From positions 1 to 64,000 of the forward strand of contig VXCM01003282.1 in assembly GCA_014773175.1 (NCBI GenBank): a stretch of DNA of 64,000 nucleotides, written 5' to 3'. The translations under genes and the position numbers were made by a program. The notes beneath the pieces were generated by a model. That model saw nothing but the letters and a program-made list of their open reading frames with translations, was not told the origin of the DNA and ran no database searches. This stretch comes from Lucifuga dentata (Eukaryota > Chordata > Actinopteri > Ophidiiformes > Bythitidae). Shown here in pieces: positions 1 to 10,465 of this stretch. The first letter of the stretch is position 1; the number at the start of each line of letters is the position of its first letter.

Positions 1-163
1 CATGTCTCTGCAGTTAGTGTGTTGTAACTGACATAGGTGTTGATCCTCGTGTTAAATCACTTTATTTCACTCGATAAAGGTTGCTGTCAGTATGAATATG
101 GTGGTTATGTCGAATAACAACGGCATATAGCCCTAGTGTCATGGAGCGCTTATTAGAAGGTGG

Positions 164-281
164 TTTTTTGTTTGCACAAAACATAGCTTTTCTGCTCAAA
201 ATTCGTAAGTACTCGCTCAAATTAAATTTTTGTTTGCACAAAAATAATTTTTCTGCTCAAAATTTGTAAGTGCTCGCTCAT
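164..281. repeat. Tandem duplication of a ~60 bp unit
   Basis: Two adjacent imperfect copies of a unit that begins with a T-run plus gtttgcacaaaa, continues with ttctgctcaaaatt and ends in actcgctcaaat or tgctcgctcataat. No coding potential is seen. Confidence 0.75.
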
Positions 282-334
282 AATTTTGGCACAAATCTAA
301 CTCCATATTAGGTGTAAAATGCATGGCCCGCCAA

Positions 335-905
335 CTGCATTCGACAGACCTCGGAAGTCGGATTTTTCCCAGTTGTAAGTTCCAACTTCCAACCTCAAAC
401 CGTTCCAGCCAAATGTAATCAAAAAAGCATAGCTGAACACCAATAAATACTGTAAAATTAATTAAACATCATAATAAATGCTAACTAAAGTAAAGTCAGA
501 TTACATGACTGGTTGTGTTGTTTTGCAATGATATTAATCACTGTGGGTATTAAACGTTGTGCAGAGAAGTAATGTTCTGAAATTATTTACACTTACGTAT
601 CAATGGCTAACAGTTATTGTACAAAATAGGTAGTTAACTTGGTGATATATTCTGACCTTTTTATTTCAATTTCATGTAAGAAAAAAAATGCTTTATTCAC
701 CTTTTAGCTGATCATTTCCATTCACAAAGTTCGCTTCCATGGGTGCTGCCATGTAGAGTGATGTCATACTCGGTAAGTTGGGGTAGATAATTTTGGTCAG
801 TTTCCCAGCCGGAGCTCTGATTTCAAGTGCCATTCCAAGTTCAAGTGCCGTTTTTCCAAGTAAGAAGTCGGAAAAATCTGAGTTCCTAGGTCTGTCGAAT
901 GCAGC
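335..905. mobile_element. Palindromic MITE-like element
   Basis: The left end ctgcattcgacagacct (335-351) is repeated in inverted orientation as aggtctgtcgaatgcag (888-904). The similarity continues inward through a diverged agtcggatttttcc/ggaaaaatctgagt segment. This is the structure of a non-autonomous inverted-repeat DNA transposon of about 570 bp. No convincing target-site duplication was found and no transposase is present, so the superfamily is unassigned. Confidence 0.6.
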
Positions 906-906
906 A

Positions 907-946
907 TTAGGCTCAAACATGCAAAATGGATGGTATGGCCCTTTAA
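907..946. mobile_element. Right end of a TTAA-flanked palindromic element (fragment)
   Basis: The stretch contains aaacatgcaaaatggatggt and ends in TTAA. It is nearly identical to the right terminus of the longer copy that ends at 51575. Only this end is recognisable here; the interior appears lost or replaced by the neighbouring palindromic element. Confidence 0.6.
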
Positions 947-3125
947 GTCTGTCACATTTTGTCTTGTTTGGCCTTGGTGGAGGTATGTGCTAATGAGTGC
1001 CCTTCGAGTAAGGTTTTTATTTTTGTTAGGTAAGACTTGTTTTTTTGAGAAAACAGGAAGTGACAGAGAGGTACGAACAGACTTGACTAATAATCTGTTG
1101 TGTTATTCCTAGAATGCTATAAATTGATGGATACATGTACGTACATGCCCTCAACCACTAGAGGCCACCATAGTTCTGATGATGCCATTGTTCAGCCAAG
1201 TAGCTTAGGAATAGAATGTTGGCCATGTCAGCATATTTTATACATATTTCTGTTGATTGTTTGGTCTTATTTTCAATGCATAGTGAACATGCATATTTCT
1301 CTGGATGCATCATCAAGTCAAGAAAACAAGAAGGCATCTATAATAATAATAATAATAATAATGCCTCAATTTGCTGTTCTGTTCTATTACCTTATTTCAA
1401 TGGGACCACATATTTTCATCACAAAAGATGATTGCTTTATTGTTGCTAAATAATTTCCCCCCCCCCCCCNCCCCCCCCCCCCAAGGATTCATTTAATTAC
1501 GAACTACAAAACTGCTCACAAATGCTTCAACTTTACATCAGGTGACATATTTAAATGTTTAACAGAGCCACATTACCTTTTTTTTATGATTTTGATTATA
1601 ATGACATCTTATTTAAAACACATGGATGTAGTACTATTCAGCAGCTGCACAGCTCTGCCTCTGGGACATTCTTTGTTCAGCTAGGAGAAAGGAAAAAAAG
1701 GAAAAGAAAAACTTCCACATGCTAACATTTACACAGTGATTTCTTTTAATTGCACTCTACTTTTTAATTTGCCCTGGACTAATGCTTTTAAAAGTAGGAC
1801 TGGAGGTATTTTATTGAAGTCGTGCCTAGTGCCAGACCAAGTTTTCCTGATTGCTGTGGCCTCGTAGCCTGGCTCTTTCCTACCTGACAACCTGCGTTAT
1901 TCCTTTCATTCGCAATGTCAAACATGCCACGCAGCATTTGGACTTGGAAAGGCAAAGGGAACACACTGACTGGGTGAGCTTCCTCCAGGTCTCCGCTTCA
2001 AAGGATTACAATAAATTAACGTTCCTTGTATTGGGTGAGCTGCAAAGTCGAAGAGAATCATGTTCAAAAGTGGGGGTGAACTGGAAATGCAGATGGCCTA
2101 ATAGATATATGTTGCCTTTTAAAGGGAAAGAGAAGAAGAATGTTAAACAGATCCTAATCTAAGCAGCCAGAGGGCAGGAGTAATATTTAGTTAAACACTT
2201 CCAGTCATAATAAAGCATCTGTCAAACAAATGAAAATACAACTTGGCTTGATGAGCTGAGTATGTATATTTCAGACTTTGTGACATCTGAGGTCCTCTGA
2301 TTCTGCAGAGGGAGGATACGTCTCATTAAAACACATATCAAACATGTCAGCCGCCTGACACTCGATCCAAACATCTCAGAGTTTAACGTCCTAATAGAAC
2401 AACCTACAACTTTTTCTCCCCCTGATGAAAAACACTCTTGCCCTGATGAGAAAAGCAACACAGTAAATATCCCCTCCTGATATTTACGGTTATGAGCTGT
2501 CAGTTGCTTTGGCGTTATATCTCATCTGCCTGACTCCCTGCAGCAGCCATTGGTCTGGGTGAGAGGAGAGCCTGGAAGACTCCGCATCAGTAAAACAGGT
2601 CTGAGCAGGAATGTGTGACAGCTCCATCCTCCAGTGCTGGGTTCCTTCATAAAAATAAACTCAGGAGAGAAGAAAATGGTCACACACTTGTGAGACTGAT
2701 TGCAGAAAAATTGATGAAAAATGAATGTTAACTTCTGGAGTTATGGCTTGAGTTTGACCCTTGCATGATCCCTGGAGCCACAGTTCTAGTTTATGCTACC
2801 CCTGCTGCTATAAAGAACTCACCTCTATGTCTCAATATCCCATATCAGAGACTGAAGACACTACATCTTCTCACACCTTCTGTGAGTGTGTTTTGTGTGT
2901 ATGCAAGAAGGATCTTGCCCGAGTTTCCTACTGGGAATTTCAAGTTGAATGACTGACCCACTGCACTTTTCTATTGATTTTTTTTTTTCTAAATTCCATC
3001 CAATGAGTTGCAGCAAAAGTCAAACCCGGGATGGCACAGAATTATTTCCTCACTCACTGGAGTGTTTTCTCAAGGGTGCTGCCCTAGTGGCCAGAGGCTG
3101 TATACCTTATATACCTTCTATGTAA
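947..3125. other. Gene-free stretch
   Basis: No supported gene. It contains a short (AAT)n tract at 1339-1363 and a poly-C tract at 1457-1482 interrupted by an N at 1470. Short open frames lack family resemblance or splice context. Confidence 0.6.
1457..1482. repeat. Poly-C tract with assembly N
   Basis: About 25 C residues with a single N at 1470, probably a contig join inside a homopolymer. Confidence 0.9.
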
Positions 3126-3820
3126 TTAATAATAATAATAATAATTAATAACTTTATTTATATATCACTTTGCTAAAACAAAAGTTACAAGGTGCAGCAC
3201 AGATCATGCATTTAGACTCGATAAAATCCAAGCAGACAAAAACAACAATTATAAAAAGAACAGAATTAAATAACCACAATATAACAGTATAACAATTAAG
3301 AGAAGGTCTTATGATAAAAGAAAGTTTTCAGTAGTGTTTTAAAAGAAGACACTGACTTCGCCAGCCTGAGATCCTCAGACAGGGAATTCCACAGCTTAGT
3401 GGCACAAAAGCAAAGGCCCGATCAGCTTTGGTAACAAGGCGAGATTCAGGAACTATCAAAAAGTTCCTGCTAGAGGATCTCAAACAGCGATCAGGCTAAA
3501 AGTCACAAATGTAGATCGGCGCCTGGCTGTGCAAGGCTTTACAACAAGCAATAAAATCTTAAAATCAATTCTAAAACAGACGTAACCAGTGAAAGCTAGC
3601 AAGAATTGGAGTGATATGTTCGCTTCTTCTGGAACAAGCTAAAAGCCAAGTAGCAGTGTTTTGTATTAATTGAAGCCTATGAATGTTTCCTTACTGATAC
3701 CAGAGTAGGATGCATTACAGTAATCTAGTCTACAGGTGATAAACCTGTGAATGACCTTTTCTAGATATGAAAAAGAAAGAAAAGGCCTAACCTTAGAGAT
3801 CAACCTGACCTGAAGGAAAC
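3126..3820. repeat. Old interspersed repeat, left part
   Basis: It begins with (AAT)n and an actttatttatatatcactt segment followed by aaaagttacaaggtgcagca, the usual 3' end of an abundant teleost retroposon. Downstream text (ggaattccacagcttagtgg, gcattacagtaatctagtct) is also typical of this dispersed fish repeat. All frames are broken. It is interrupted at about 3822 by a MITE and resumes after it. Confidence 0.55.
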
Positions 3821-3821
3821 A

Positions 3822-4055
3822 ACAACATTTTGATGAAGATTCTCAGTCATCCAAGCAGTAGATATGTTGTATGAAAACTCAGTTAGCTCAACTGGATTCA
3901 AGTTTTTTAAATTCTGAAATGTTTCACCATCTGTCCAAATGGCTTCATCAGTCTGGATGGATGGTGAAACGTTTCGGAATTTTAAAAAACTTTAATCCAG
4001 TTGACCTGACTGAGTTTTCATACAGCAAGTCTGCACAACCTTTGACACCTGAGCA
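3822..4055. mobile_element. Inverted-repeat MITE nested in an older repeat
   Basis: The left arm reads gatgaagattctcagtcatc, then caactggattcaag and aaatgtttcaccatc. The right arm carries the reverse complement, gatggtgaaacgtttcgg and ttaatccagttgac. Arms of about 55-60 bp flank a short centre. The right arm lacks the outermost ~30 bp of the left arm. A second copy of the family lies at 24050-24292. Confidence 0.7.
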
Positions 4056-4320
4056 TTAAAGGAGAGACATGAACCAAAAACCACACCGAGATTTCGGGCT
4101 TCCTGTTTAACATATGTTGATAATGAGCCCAAGCCAGGCATAAAATGATCGATACTGTTACAAGGGCTAGCAGGGGTGATTATAATGATAAGAGTTTTGG
4201 ATNAGGCATAAAATGATCGATACTGTTACAAGGGCTAGCAGGGGTGATTATAATGATAAGAGTTTTGGAGTCATACAGCCTGAGGAAATATTGATTCAAT
4301 ACACTGTAGCCTCTAACGAG
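4056..4320. repeat. Old interspersed repeat, right part, with assembly duplication
   Basis: Continuation of the repeat interrupted by the MITE at 3822-4055. Positions 4136-4201 are repeated exactly at 4204-4269 around an N at 4203, which is best read as an unmerged contig overlap. Confidence 0.6.
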
Positions 4321-4329
4321 ACATTACAT

Positions 4330-4700
4330 TTATTGTCTTTATTGTTTATGGGTTCCCATTAGCTCCCACCTTAGCAGCGCTGCTAATCTTCCTGGGGACC
4401 ACAATTTTGAAATACAAAAATTCATAAGCAAAAACAGAATTAAAACATTCAAAAGAAGCAATCTGACAGTAGCATAATAATGCTACAAATAAGAATAGAA
4501 ATGAATATCCATAAAATCATCACTGAATGTAGGCTCTCCTGTTACACCAGTTGATCCAACAATATAAACCACATCAGCTAAGCATGTATAGCATCAGTCA
4601 ATCATATTTGCATTTTAAGTGCCTTCTTACTTCCATCCATCCATCCATTTTCTAAACCCGTTTGTCCTGTTGAGGGTCACGGGGGGGCTGGAGCCTATTT
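4330..4700. repeat. Two retroposon 3'-end fragments
   Basis: At about 4350-4405 the text ggttcccattagctcccacc followed by cttcctggggacca matches a common fish retroposon end. At 4632-4693, catccatccatccattttct followed by gttgagggtcacgggggggc is the reverse-orientation tail of a very common teleost element. Neither is coding. Confidence 0.5.
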
Positions 4701-5512
4701 TAAAATATAAATACTTGTGTGTTGTTTAGGTATTCCGATAGTCCTTTCCATACCACAAAAAACTGTGTGTTCTAAAAATTTAGTTTTAGACCAAAGAAGC
4801 AATAAATTCTTTTTACCACTATGATAAGCTTGATAGGGATGTACTTGATTTGAGTATTCTAACTAAATTCTACTCTTAATTTACATATTTTGAGTGTAGC
4901 TTGGATTTCAAATTAAAGAGCTTTTGACATGAGCCGCCAATTTGCACCAATAGCCATAGTACAGGAGGCATAGACAAATTTCTGCACACATAGAAGCCTC
5001 AATAGACCAGAACCAACACAGCTGTGTTAAATATTTTATATTGAACCAGAAGTATGACTTTTGTCTGGAAAGCTTTTGATTTGCTGTCATTACTGCCATT
5101 GATCTTTCTTGAAACCTCTCATTATTTGATTTAGTTTGGTTTTTGACATAAAATGGTCAAATTGGCATCAGCTATCAGCGGCTCCTGCACAATATTATTG
5201 GTATCAGACCTCAGAAATCCATATCAGCCAAGTATTTATCAGCCAGTTGTACACGTAAGCATATTTATGCACTGTACGCAGTGAGAATTCATTATGAATT
5301 TGATGACATTCCTCATCATCCTGCCAGCATAATATGATGAGATCTGAAGTGTTGGACATTCTGGGTCAGACGAAACGCTATTATTCTGATGAATTGGCTG
5401 CTCAAAATAAACAGGAACACTTCATTAGAGGGTAAATGGAAAAGTGAGTGTTTACGATCCCAATTACCACCTTTACTTCAGAGTCTACTTTAATCATAGC
5501 CATATCCTTCTT

Positions 5513-5514
<2 letters not shown>

Positions 5515-5583
<69 letters not shown>

Positions 5584-5600
5584 NACACACACACACACAA
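5515..5600. repeat. (CA)n microsatellite
   Basis: About 40 CA units with one N at 5584. The apparent proteins on both strands here are only TH/CV dipeptide runs. Confidence 0.95.
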
Positions 5601-5821
5601 ATAAAAGCCAGCTAGAGTTAGGCAGTCCATTTGTTTTCACCTACTATGCAATGTGAACATCCATACCACTTTGTTGCACTCAGCTTCTTATTTCCAACAT
5701 GCATTTTTTAAAAATCAAATATTTTACACTTTTATTTACAGCCTTCAAAAAATAAAAATGCATCTTAAAAAAAATTCATCATTTTGAATTTGTTCTGTGT
5801 GTTTTTTCTCACAAACAGTAA

Positions 5822-5849
5822 TTTTTTTTTTTTTTTTTTTTTTTTTTTT
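5822..5849. repeat. Poly-T tract
   Basis: Uninterrupted run of about 28 T, possibly the A-tail of a minus-strand retroposon. Confidence 0.9.
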
Positions 5850-8404
5850 GTAAGAGCTATCCTGTCCTACTCTACACACACACTAGCCCACATAGTCAAA
5901 TAACCTGTGGCACAAAACCTTTCACCATGATGATCATCATTATAGTTAATCACCATTCATTTCCAGTTTCACAAGAACCCACAAGATCAAACATGGAGTG
6001 TTTTGAGTGTTTTTTCTTTGGCATGGTCTGGAACAACAGTTTGGAGAAATTGAAACAATATGCAGCATATCAACACTCACTGTTAGTGAACCATCACCGC
6101 AGCTCGCAGATATTGCGATAACGATGTGACTTTGTTTTTTTCTCTTTGTTGCTGGCACAATAGCTGGCATTTCATCTGCAGCTCATACACAACACCAGCA
6201 ACTCCATCTTGTGGACGCAGCAGGTAAACTCACTCTCCAGCATGAACGTGCTGGGGTCATTCCCAGTCCAGTGGAACCTGTGGTAAACAGCAGTGTTTCC
6301 CTCAACCCTCAGAAATAAATCAAGAAGCAGCTACAATCTTCAGCAACACAGGCTGCAATCTTATTCTGAGGTTGCATCAAAACTGACATGAAGATGTTTG
6401 CGGTAGGGAACTCAAAAACACTTGCTGGGCAAAACAAGAACTGGGCCGCACCAGTCACATGAAACCTCCACAATCATTAACCGAAGACATTTCCCTCCGG
6501 TATGGCCAACATTTGATTTGTGGTGGTTGTGTCGGAGACAATATTTCCTGGATTTGATACATTTTCAGTTTTTAGTGTGTTTCTTGTTTCGCTCTGTGTT
6601 TTCCTTTTCATCTGGTGCACTCCAGTGATGAGGGCTGGTCTGCTGTATGGTGAGATGCGACAGTTCAAACACACTGTGGTTCATTAAAGACATCCTGTTG
6701 GCTTCCAGAGGGAAAAAGATCCCGAGCAGCCTACTGTTGCTCCGGTCTGCCCTCTAAACCCACACTGGCCAGACCACATCAGCGCTGGAGCTGGAAATCA
6801 CAGGGACGACCGTGGTCAAACACACAATACCGTTTCCATTTTGTCATTTCTCTTTCCTGAACACTGTAGCTGGTACAGTATTAAGTGTTGCTTCCTTCAA
6901 ACCGCACAATGCTGGTAAACTGTGCAGATGGTGTTCTGTGATGTTTAATGTCACTTTTTTAGTGGCGGGATTGCAGCCACAGTGATAAAGAATCCAGCAC
7001 AGACGAAGTGAACCCGGACATTTCTGTACCTCTCACAATGCTGTATTTTTACTTAATGAGACAGATAGTGTTCAAAGCAGACGTAACAAGAGGAAACAAG
7101 CCTGGGTGGAACTAATGGCATTCAGACATTCAGACAGAGGACACATGCATCTCAGGCATTAGCTGTAAGCAGAACAGAAAGGAAGCTTTGGTTTAGTAAG
7201 TCATGTTGTAATGTTCCAACGGAGTCAGCGAAAGAAAAGAAAGAAAGAAGTCACCTATTAGATTTAGGATGCACACCTGCTGGATGCACACCTGTATTAA
7301 TGACATATACATATACAGTATATATATATCAAACCTACAATACACAGTATTTATGATATTAACACCCAATCAAATAGATCTGTGTAAATGTGAAAGGGTC
7401 ATTTTTATTGACAAACCTATAGAGAATTGACGCCCAAAAGGCTCTTTTGACTCAACTTTCCTCCTAAAAATTCACTTTTTATTGTGTTTGATTGATTCTC
7501 AATAATATAAAACAGTGGGACACTTTCAAGACCAAAAAATGAGATAAAAAGACAAACGAGTGGCTTATGAAGAACATTAAGCATCAAGCAAGATAAAGAT
7601 CCAGATATTTTTCTCAGGAGTTGATGGAAGACCAATACAGAGCGAAAGGAAAGTGAAAATAGGATGTAACTGCTTATCAGCAAGACAGAAACACAACTCC
7701 AGTGGGTTGCTAGTGTTGCTGTGAGTCTCCTGGTTTTGTAATAACAGGTTGGCTATAACAGCTTGATATGTCTGCTATGATTATGACTGTCTGTATCTTA
7801 TTTTGGAATTTTCTGTACCATTTATCACCAAAAATTTCTAATTTCAGGTTGAGGTGCCATTTTCAAAAAAGTTCATCATTACCAGAGTCATTTACACATA
7901 AGTGCAACTGCTCTAATTCACCATACTGCATTTTTATATTGTATTGCGTGCCATGACATCAGGTTTAGTAACACCGCAATTACTTTATGGCACAAAACAG
8001 GAAGCAAAGCAAAAGCTTTAAGACCAGATTTCAAGTTTATGACCACACAGTTACAACTGTATAGTGGTTCATTACATCCCAAACCATCCAGCCATCAGGG
8101 TGTTTCCCTATTGGAAGTACCCTGGTGTTACTTAGATCACGGGATGAAACTTTTAGGACAAATCCACTAGATGTTTGCATAAAAACTTTGTGAAATGTTG
8201 TATAGAAGGGGTTAACATGTCAAAACTGGAAACAGATTTGAACAGATTAAAAAGCTTTAATAGAGAGCAAAGGAAGCCCTGCTGCTCACCCTGACGTGAT
8301 TCCTTTTGTGTCTTTAGACTTTTGATTACACGTAATTCTATCATTATTTGCTCTCAAACATGAATCTTTCCCTGCAGGCTCTTGATTAGCACTCATATTT
8401 GATT

Positions 8405-8704
8405 TGGGCTCAGTAGTCAGCACTGTCGCCTCACAACAAAAGCTCTTGGGTTCAAATCCAACAAGGTCTTTCTATGCAGAGTTTGTATGTCCTCCCTGTA
8501 TCTGGGTGGTACAAACTTCTTTTTTTTTTTTAAATTGGCCATAGGTGTGAATGTGATCATGAATTGTGTGTGTGTCAGCCCTGTGATAGAGACTCATCCA
8601 GATCATACTCTGCCTCTCACAATGAATGCTGGGATAGGTTCCATCCCATGCGACCCTGCACAGGATAATTGCGTATAAAGAATGAATGGATGGATTGATG
8701 GATG
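8405..8704 (+). mobile_element. SINE-like retroposon with GGAT tail
   Basis: The head reads cagcactgtcgcctcacaac and then gggttcaaatcc, which resembles an RNA polymerase III B box. The body includes aaattggccataggtgtgaa, gctgggataggttccatccc and gcgaccctgcacaggataat, ending in an aatggatggattgatggatg tail. This is the familiar high-copy teleost element with an internal tRNA-like region. It is diverged and slightly shortened. A head-like fragment recurs at about 63169-63232. Confidence 0.7.
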
Positions 8705-10160
8705 TAATGAAACCCCAAACCAACGTGGAAAGAGTTTCAAAGCATGAAAAGTTTTACTGCAGCAGAGAAATCAGCAGTTTCCAGCACAGGCGCAACACAC
8801 CAACACAAACACGTTATACAGTATATGCTTTACATCAACAGCAACCTATACATATACACACAATCATTTCAGGAGTTGACAGAAAGGGAAAGGAGCCATG
8901 CACTGATGAAAAATTCATAACCAACACAGAAAAACCCTGTGCTGTAACAGAAAGAGTGTGAGTAATATCGAAATTTAAGAAAGCACTAAGAATCCTTTGG
9001 TTACCTTGGTAAACCTGTGCGTAAAATCCTGGAACCAGTAAATGTGGTGGTGCAGTTTAAACACTTGAATGAGTTCATTTTCGTGCATGCAATGTGTGTG
9101 TGTGTGTGTGTGCGTGTGTGTGTGACTGCTGCAATACAGTAGCTGTGTACCCGGGGCTCTCATCCAAACAGCTGGTACCCATCTGTTTCTTCTACTCCTG
9201 CGGCCTGTGGCTCGGGGAGCGAGGTGCACTGGCATGTGGTGTCTGGGTCTCAACCAATAGTGGTGAGGTATGTAGGAGTGTGCGTGTGTGCGTGTATGCG
9301 GTTTAGTGCAAGTGGGTATGCCTGTGTGTATATGTGGTTTCGCACTTGTGTGTGTGTGTGTGTGTGTGTGGAATCGTGGATGTATGGTGTGTAGACTGTG
9401 CATGTTTGTGTGTGCATGTGAACAGTGCTGCTTCCAGCATGGCTGTTTGGATTGACTGTGTGTGTGCATATGTGTGTGTTGGTTAGTAATAATCACATTT
9501 TATATCCACTTTAACACCGTTGATACACAGCCATACTTTATGGCAAACGTATCTTGAAGCACTCTGCTGCCCTCTTATTGCCTGCACAAACTCTCTCTCG
9601 TGATTCAGTCTGCACCAAGTGACTCACTGCGGATAAGAATTCAGTCTTTCCATTTATAGTTTATGTAAATCATATAGGCCTAGACTGAACTTAATGTTTC
9701 CCGCAGCATTCCAGATTTCCATCATGACTTTATAACTGCATTGGCATGATTGCTGTCTGAAAATTCTCCCATCACAAAAACCCATAAAAAATAAAAGTCG
9801 TATGATGCTTAAACAGAAAAACACTCACAGTGGCTGAGGTGGTATTTCCGGTTGGTAAGGAAGTAGATGCTTCCAGATTGTTGAGTACAGAGGATACAGA
9901 GGAATGGGATGATCGTAATTGATGAGGGGAATGTTAGGTCTGAGATTCTTCCAGTTGGCTTAACAAGACTGTTCTTGCAAGAAATCCATTATCATATTTT
10001 GAAACTCAATCCCAGTTGGAATACAACATCAGGAAATTGTTAAGTGTCCACTAGAGGGCAGTACAGGCCTTATTATAACTTGTGACTGCTGCAGGTGAGT
10101 ACAGTATGTGTGTTTCAATCTGTTTGAATTGGGTGGAGGGTCAAGTCAGGTCATTCTTGA
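8705..10160. other. Gene-free stretch with TG repeats
   Basis: TG-rich tracts lie at 9093-9124 and 9349-9370 and many short TG runs sit between them. Between them is a GC-rich segment (about 9140-9269) with a possible acceptor and donor, which I do not call as an exon. Confidence 0.5.
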
Positions 10161-10305
10161 GGGGACTCAAACCTGTCTGGCCTGACATCGGCTGGCACCT
10201 GCCCCAGCATTCCACGTTTGGAACTTTATTACNGGGGACTCAAACCCGTCTGGCCTGACATCGGCTGGCACCTGCCCCAGCATTCCACGTTTGGAACTTT
10301 ATTAC
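10161..10305. repeat. Assembly duplication, 72 bp x2
   Basis: Positions 10161-10232 are repeated at 10234-10305 with one C/T difference around an N at 10233. This is probably two allelic contig ends placed side by side. Confidence 0.85.
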
Positions 10306-10357
10306 GATTCAGCTTCCTGAAAGCGAGCAGGGAGAGACCACCTGACCACTAAGCTAT
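10234..10357 (-). mobile_element. Possible tRNA-related SINE remnant
   Basis: On the minus strand, tagcttagtgg (10356-10346) resembles a pol III A box and gggtttgagtcccc (10247-10234) resembles a B box. They are nearly 100 bp apart, longer than in a tRNA, so this could be a SINE head with an insertion or coincidence. Confidence 0.3.
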
Positions 10358-10420
10358 TTTAAGGTCTGTCATTTGGAAACAGTCAGCAGTCGGATTCTGA
10401 GGAATTGGAAGAGGAGCGAG

Positions 10421-10464
<44 letters not shown>

Positions 10465-10465
10465 G
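10421..10465. repeat. Compound (GT)n(GA)n microsatellite
   Basis: Eleven GT units followed directly by about eleven GA units. Confidence 0.95.

Larger units (their letters stand above)
4701..8404. other. Gene-free stretch
   Basis: No supported gene. It contains a (CA)n tract (5515-5600), a poly-T tract (5822-5849) and a hAT-like fragment around 5155-5240 (cagacctcagaaatccatat). One weak exon-like segment at 6191-6232, flanked by tttcatctgcag and gtaaac, is listed as an observation only. Confidence 0.55.

Noticed and set aside
5402..5656. Coding regions over (CA)n on both strands
   Set aside because: Pure dipeptide translations of the microsatellite.
8405..8500. tRNA gene
   Set aside because: Only a B-box-like gggttcaaatcc is present without a cloverleaf; the full context is a SINE-like repeat with a GGAT tail.
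8975..9496. 173-residue minus-strand open frame rich in His/Thr
   Set aside because: It is a translation of TG/CA-rich sequence; composition is THTH/SHTH and no domain or splice context is seen.
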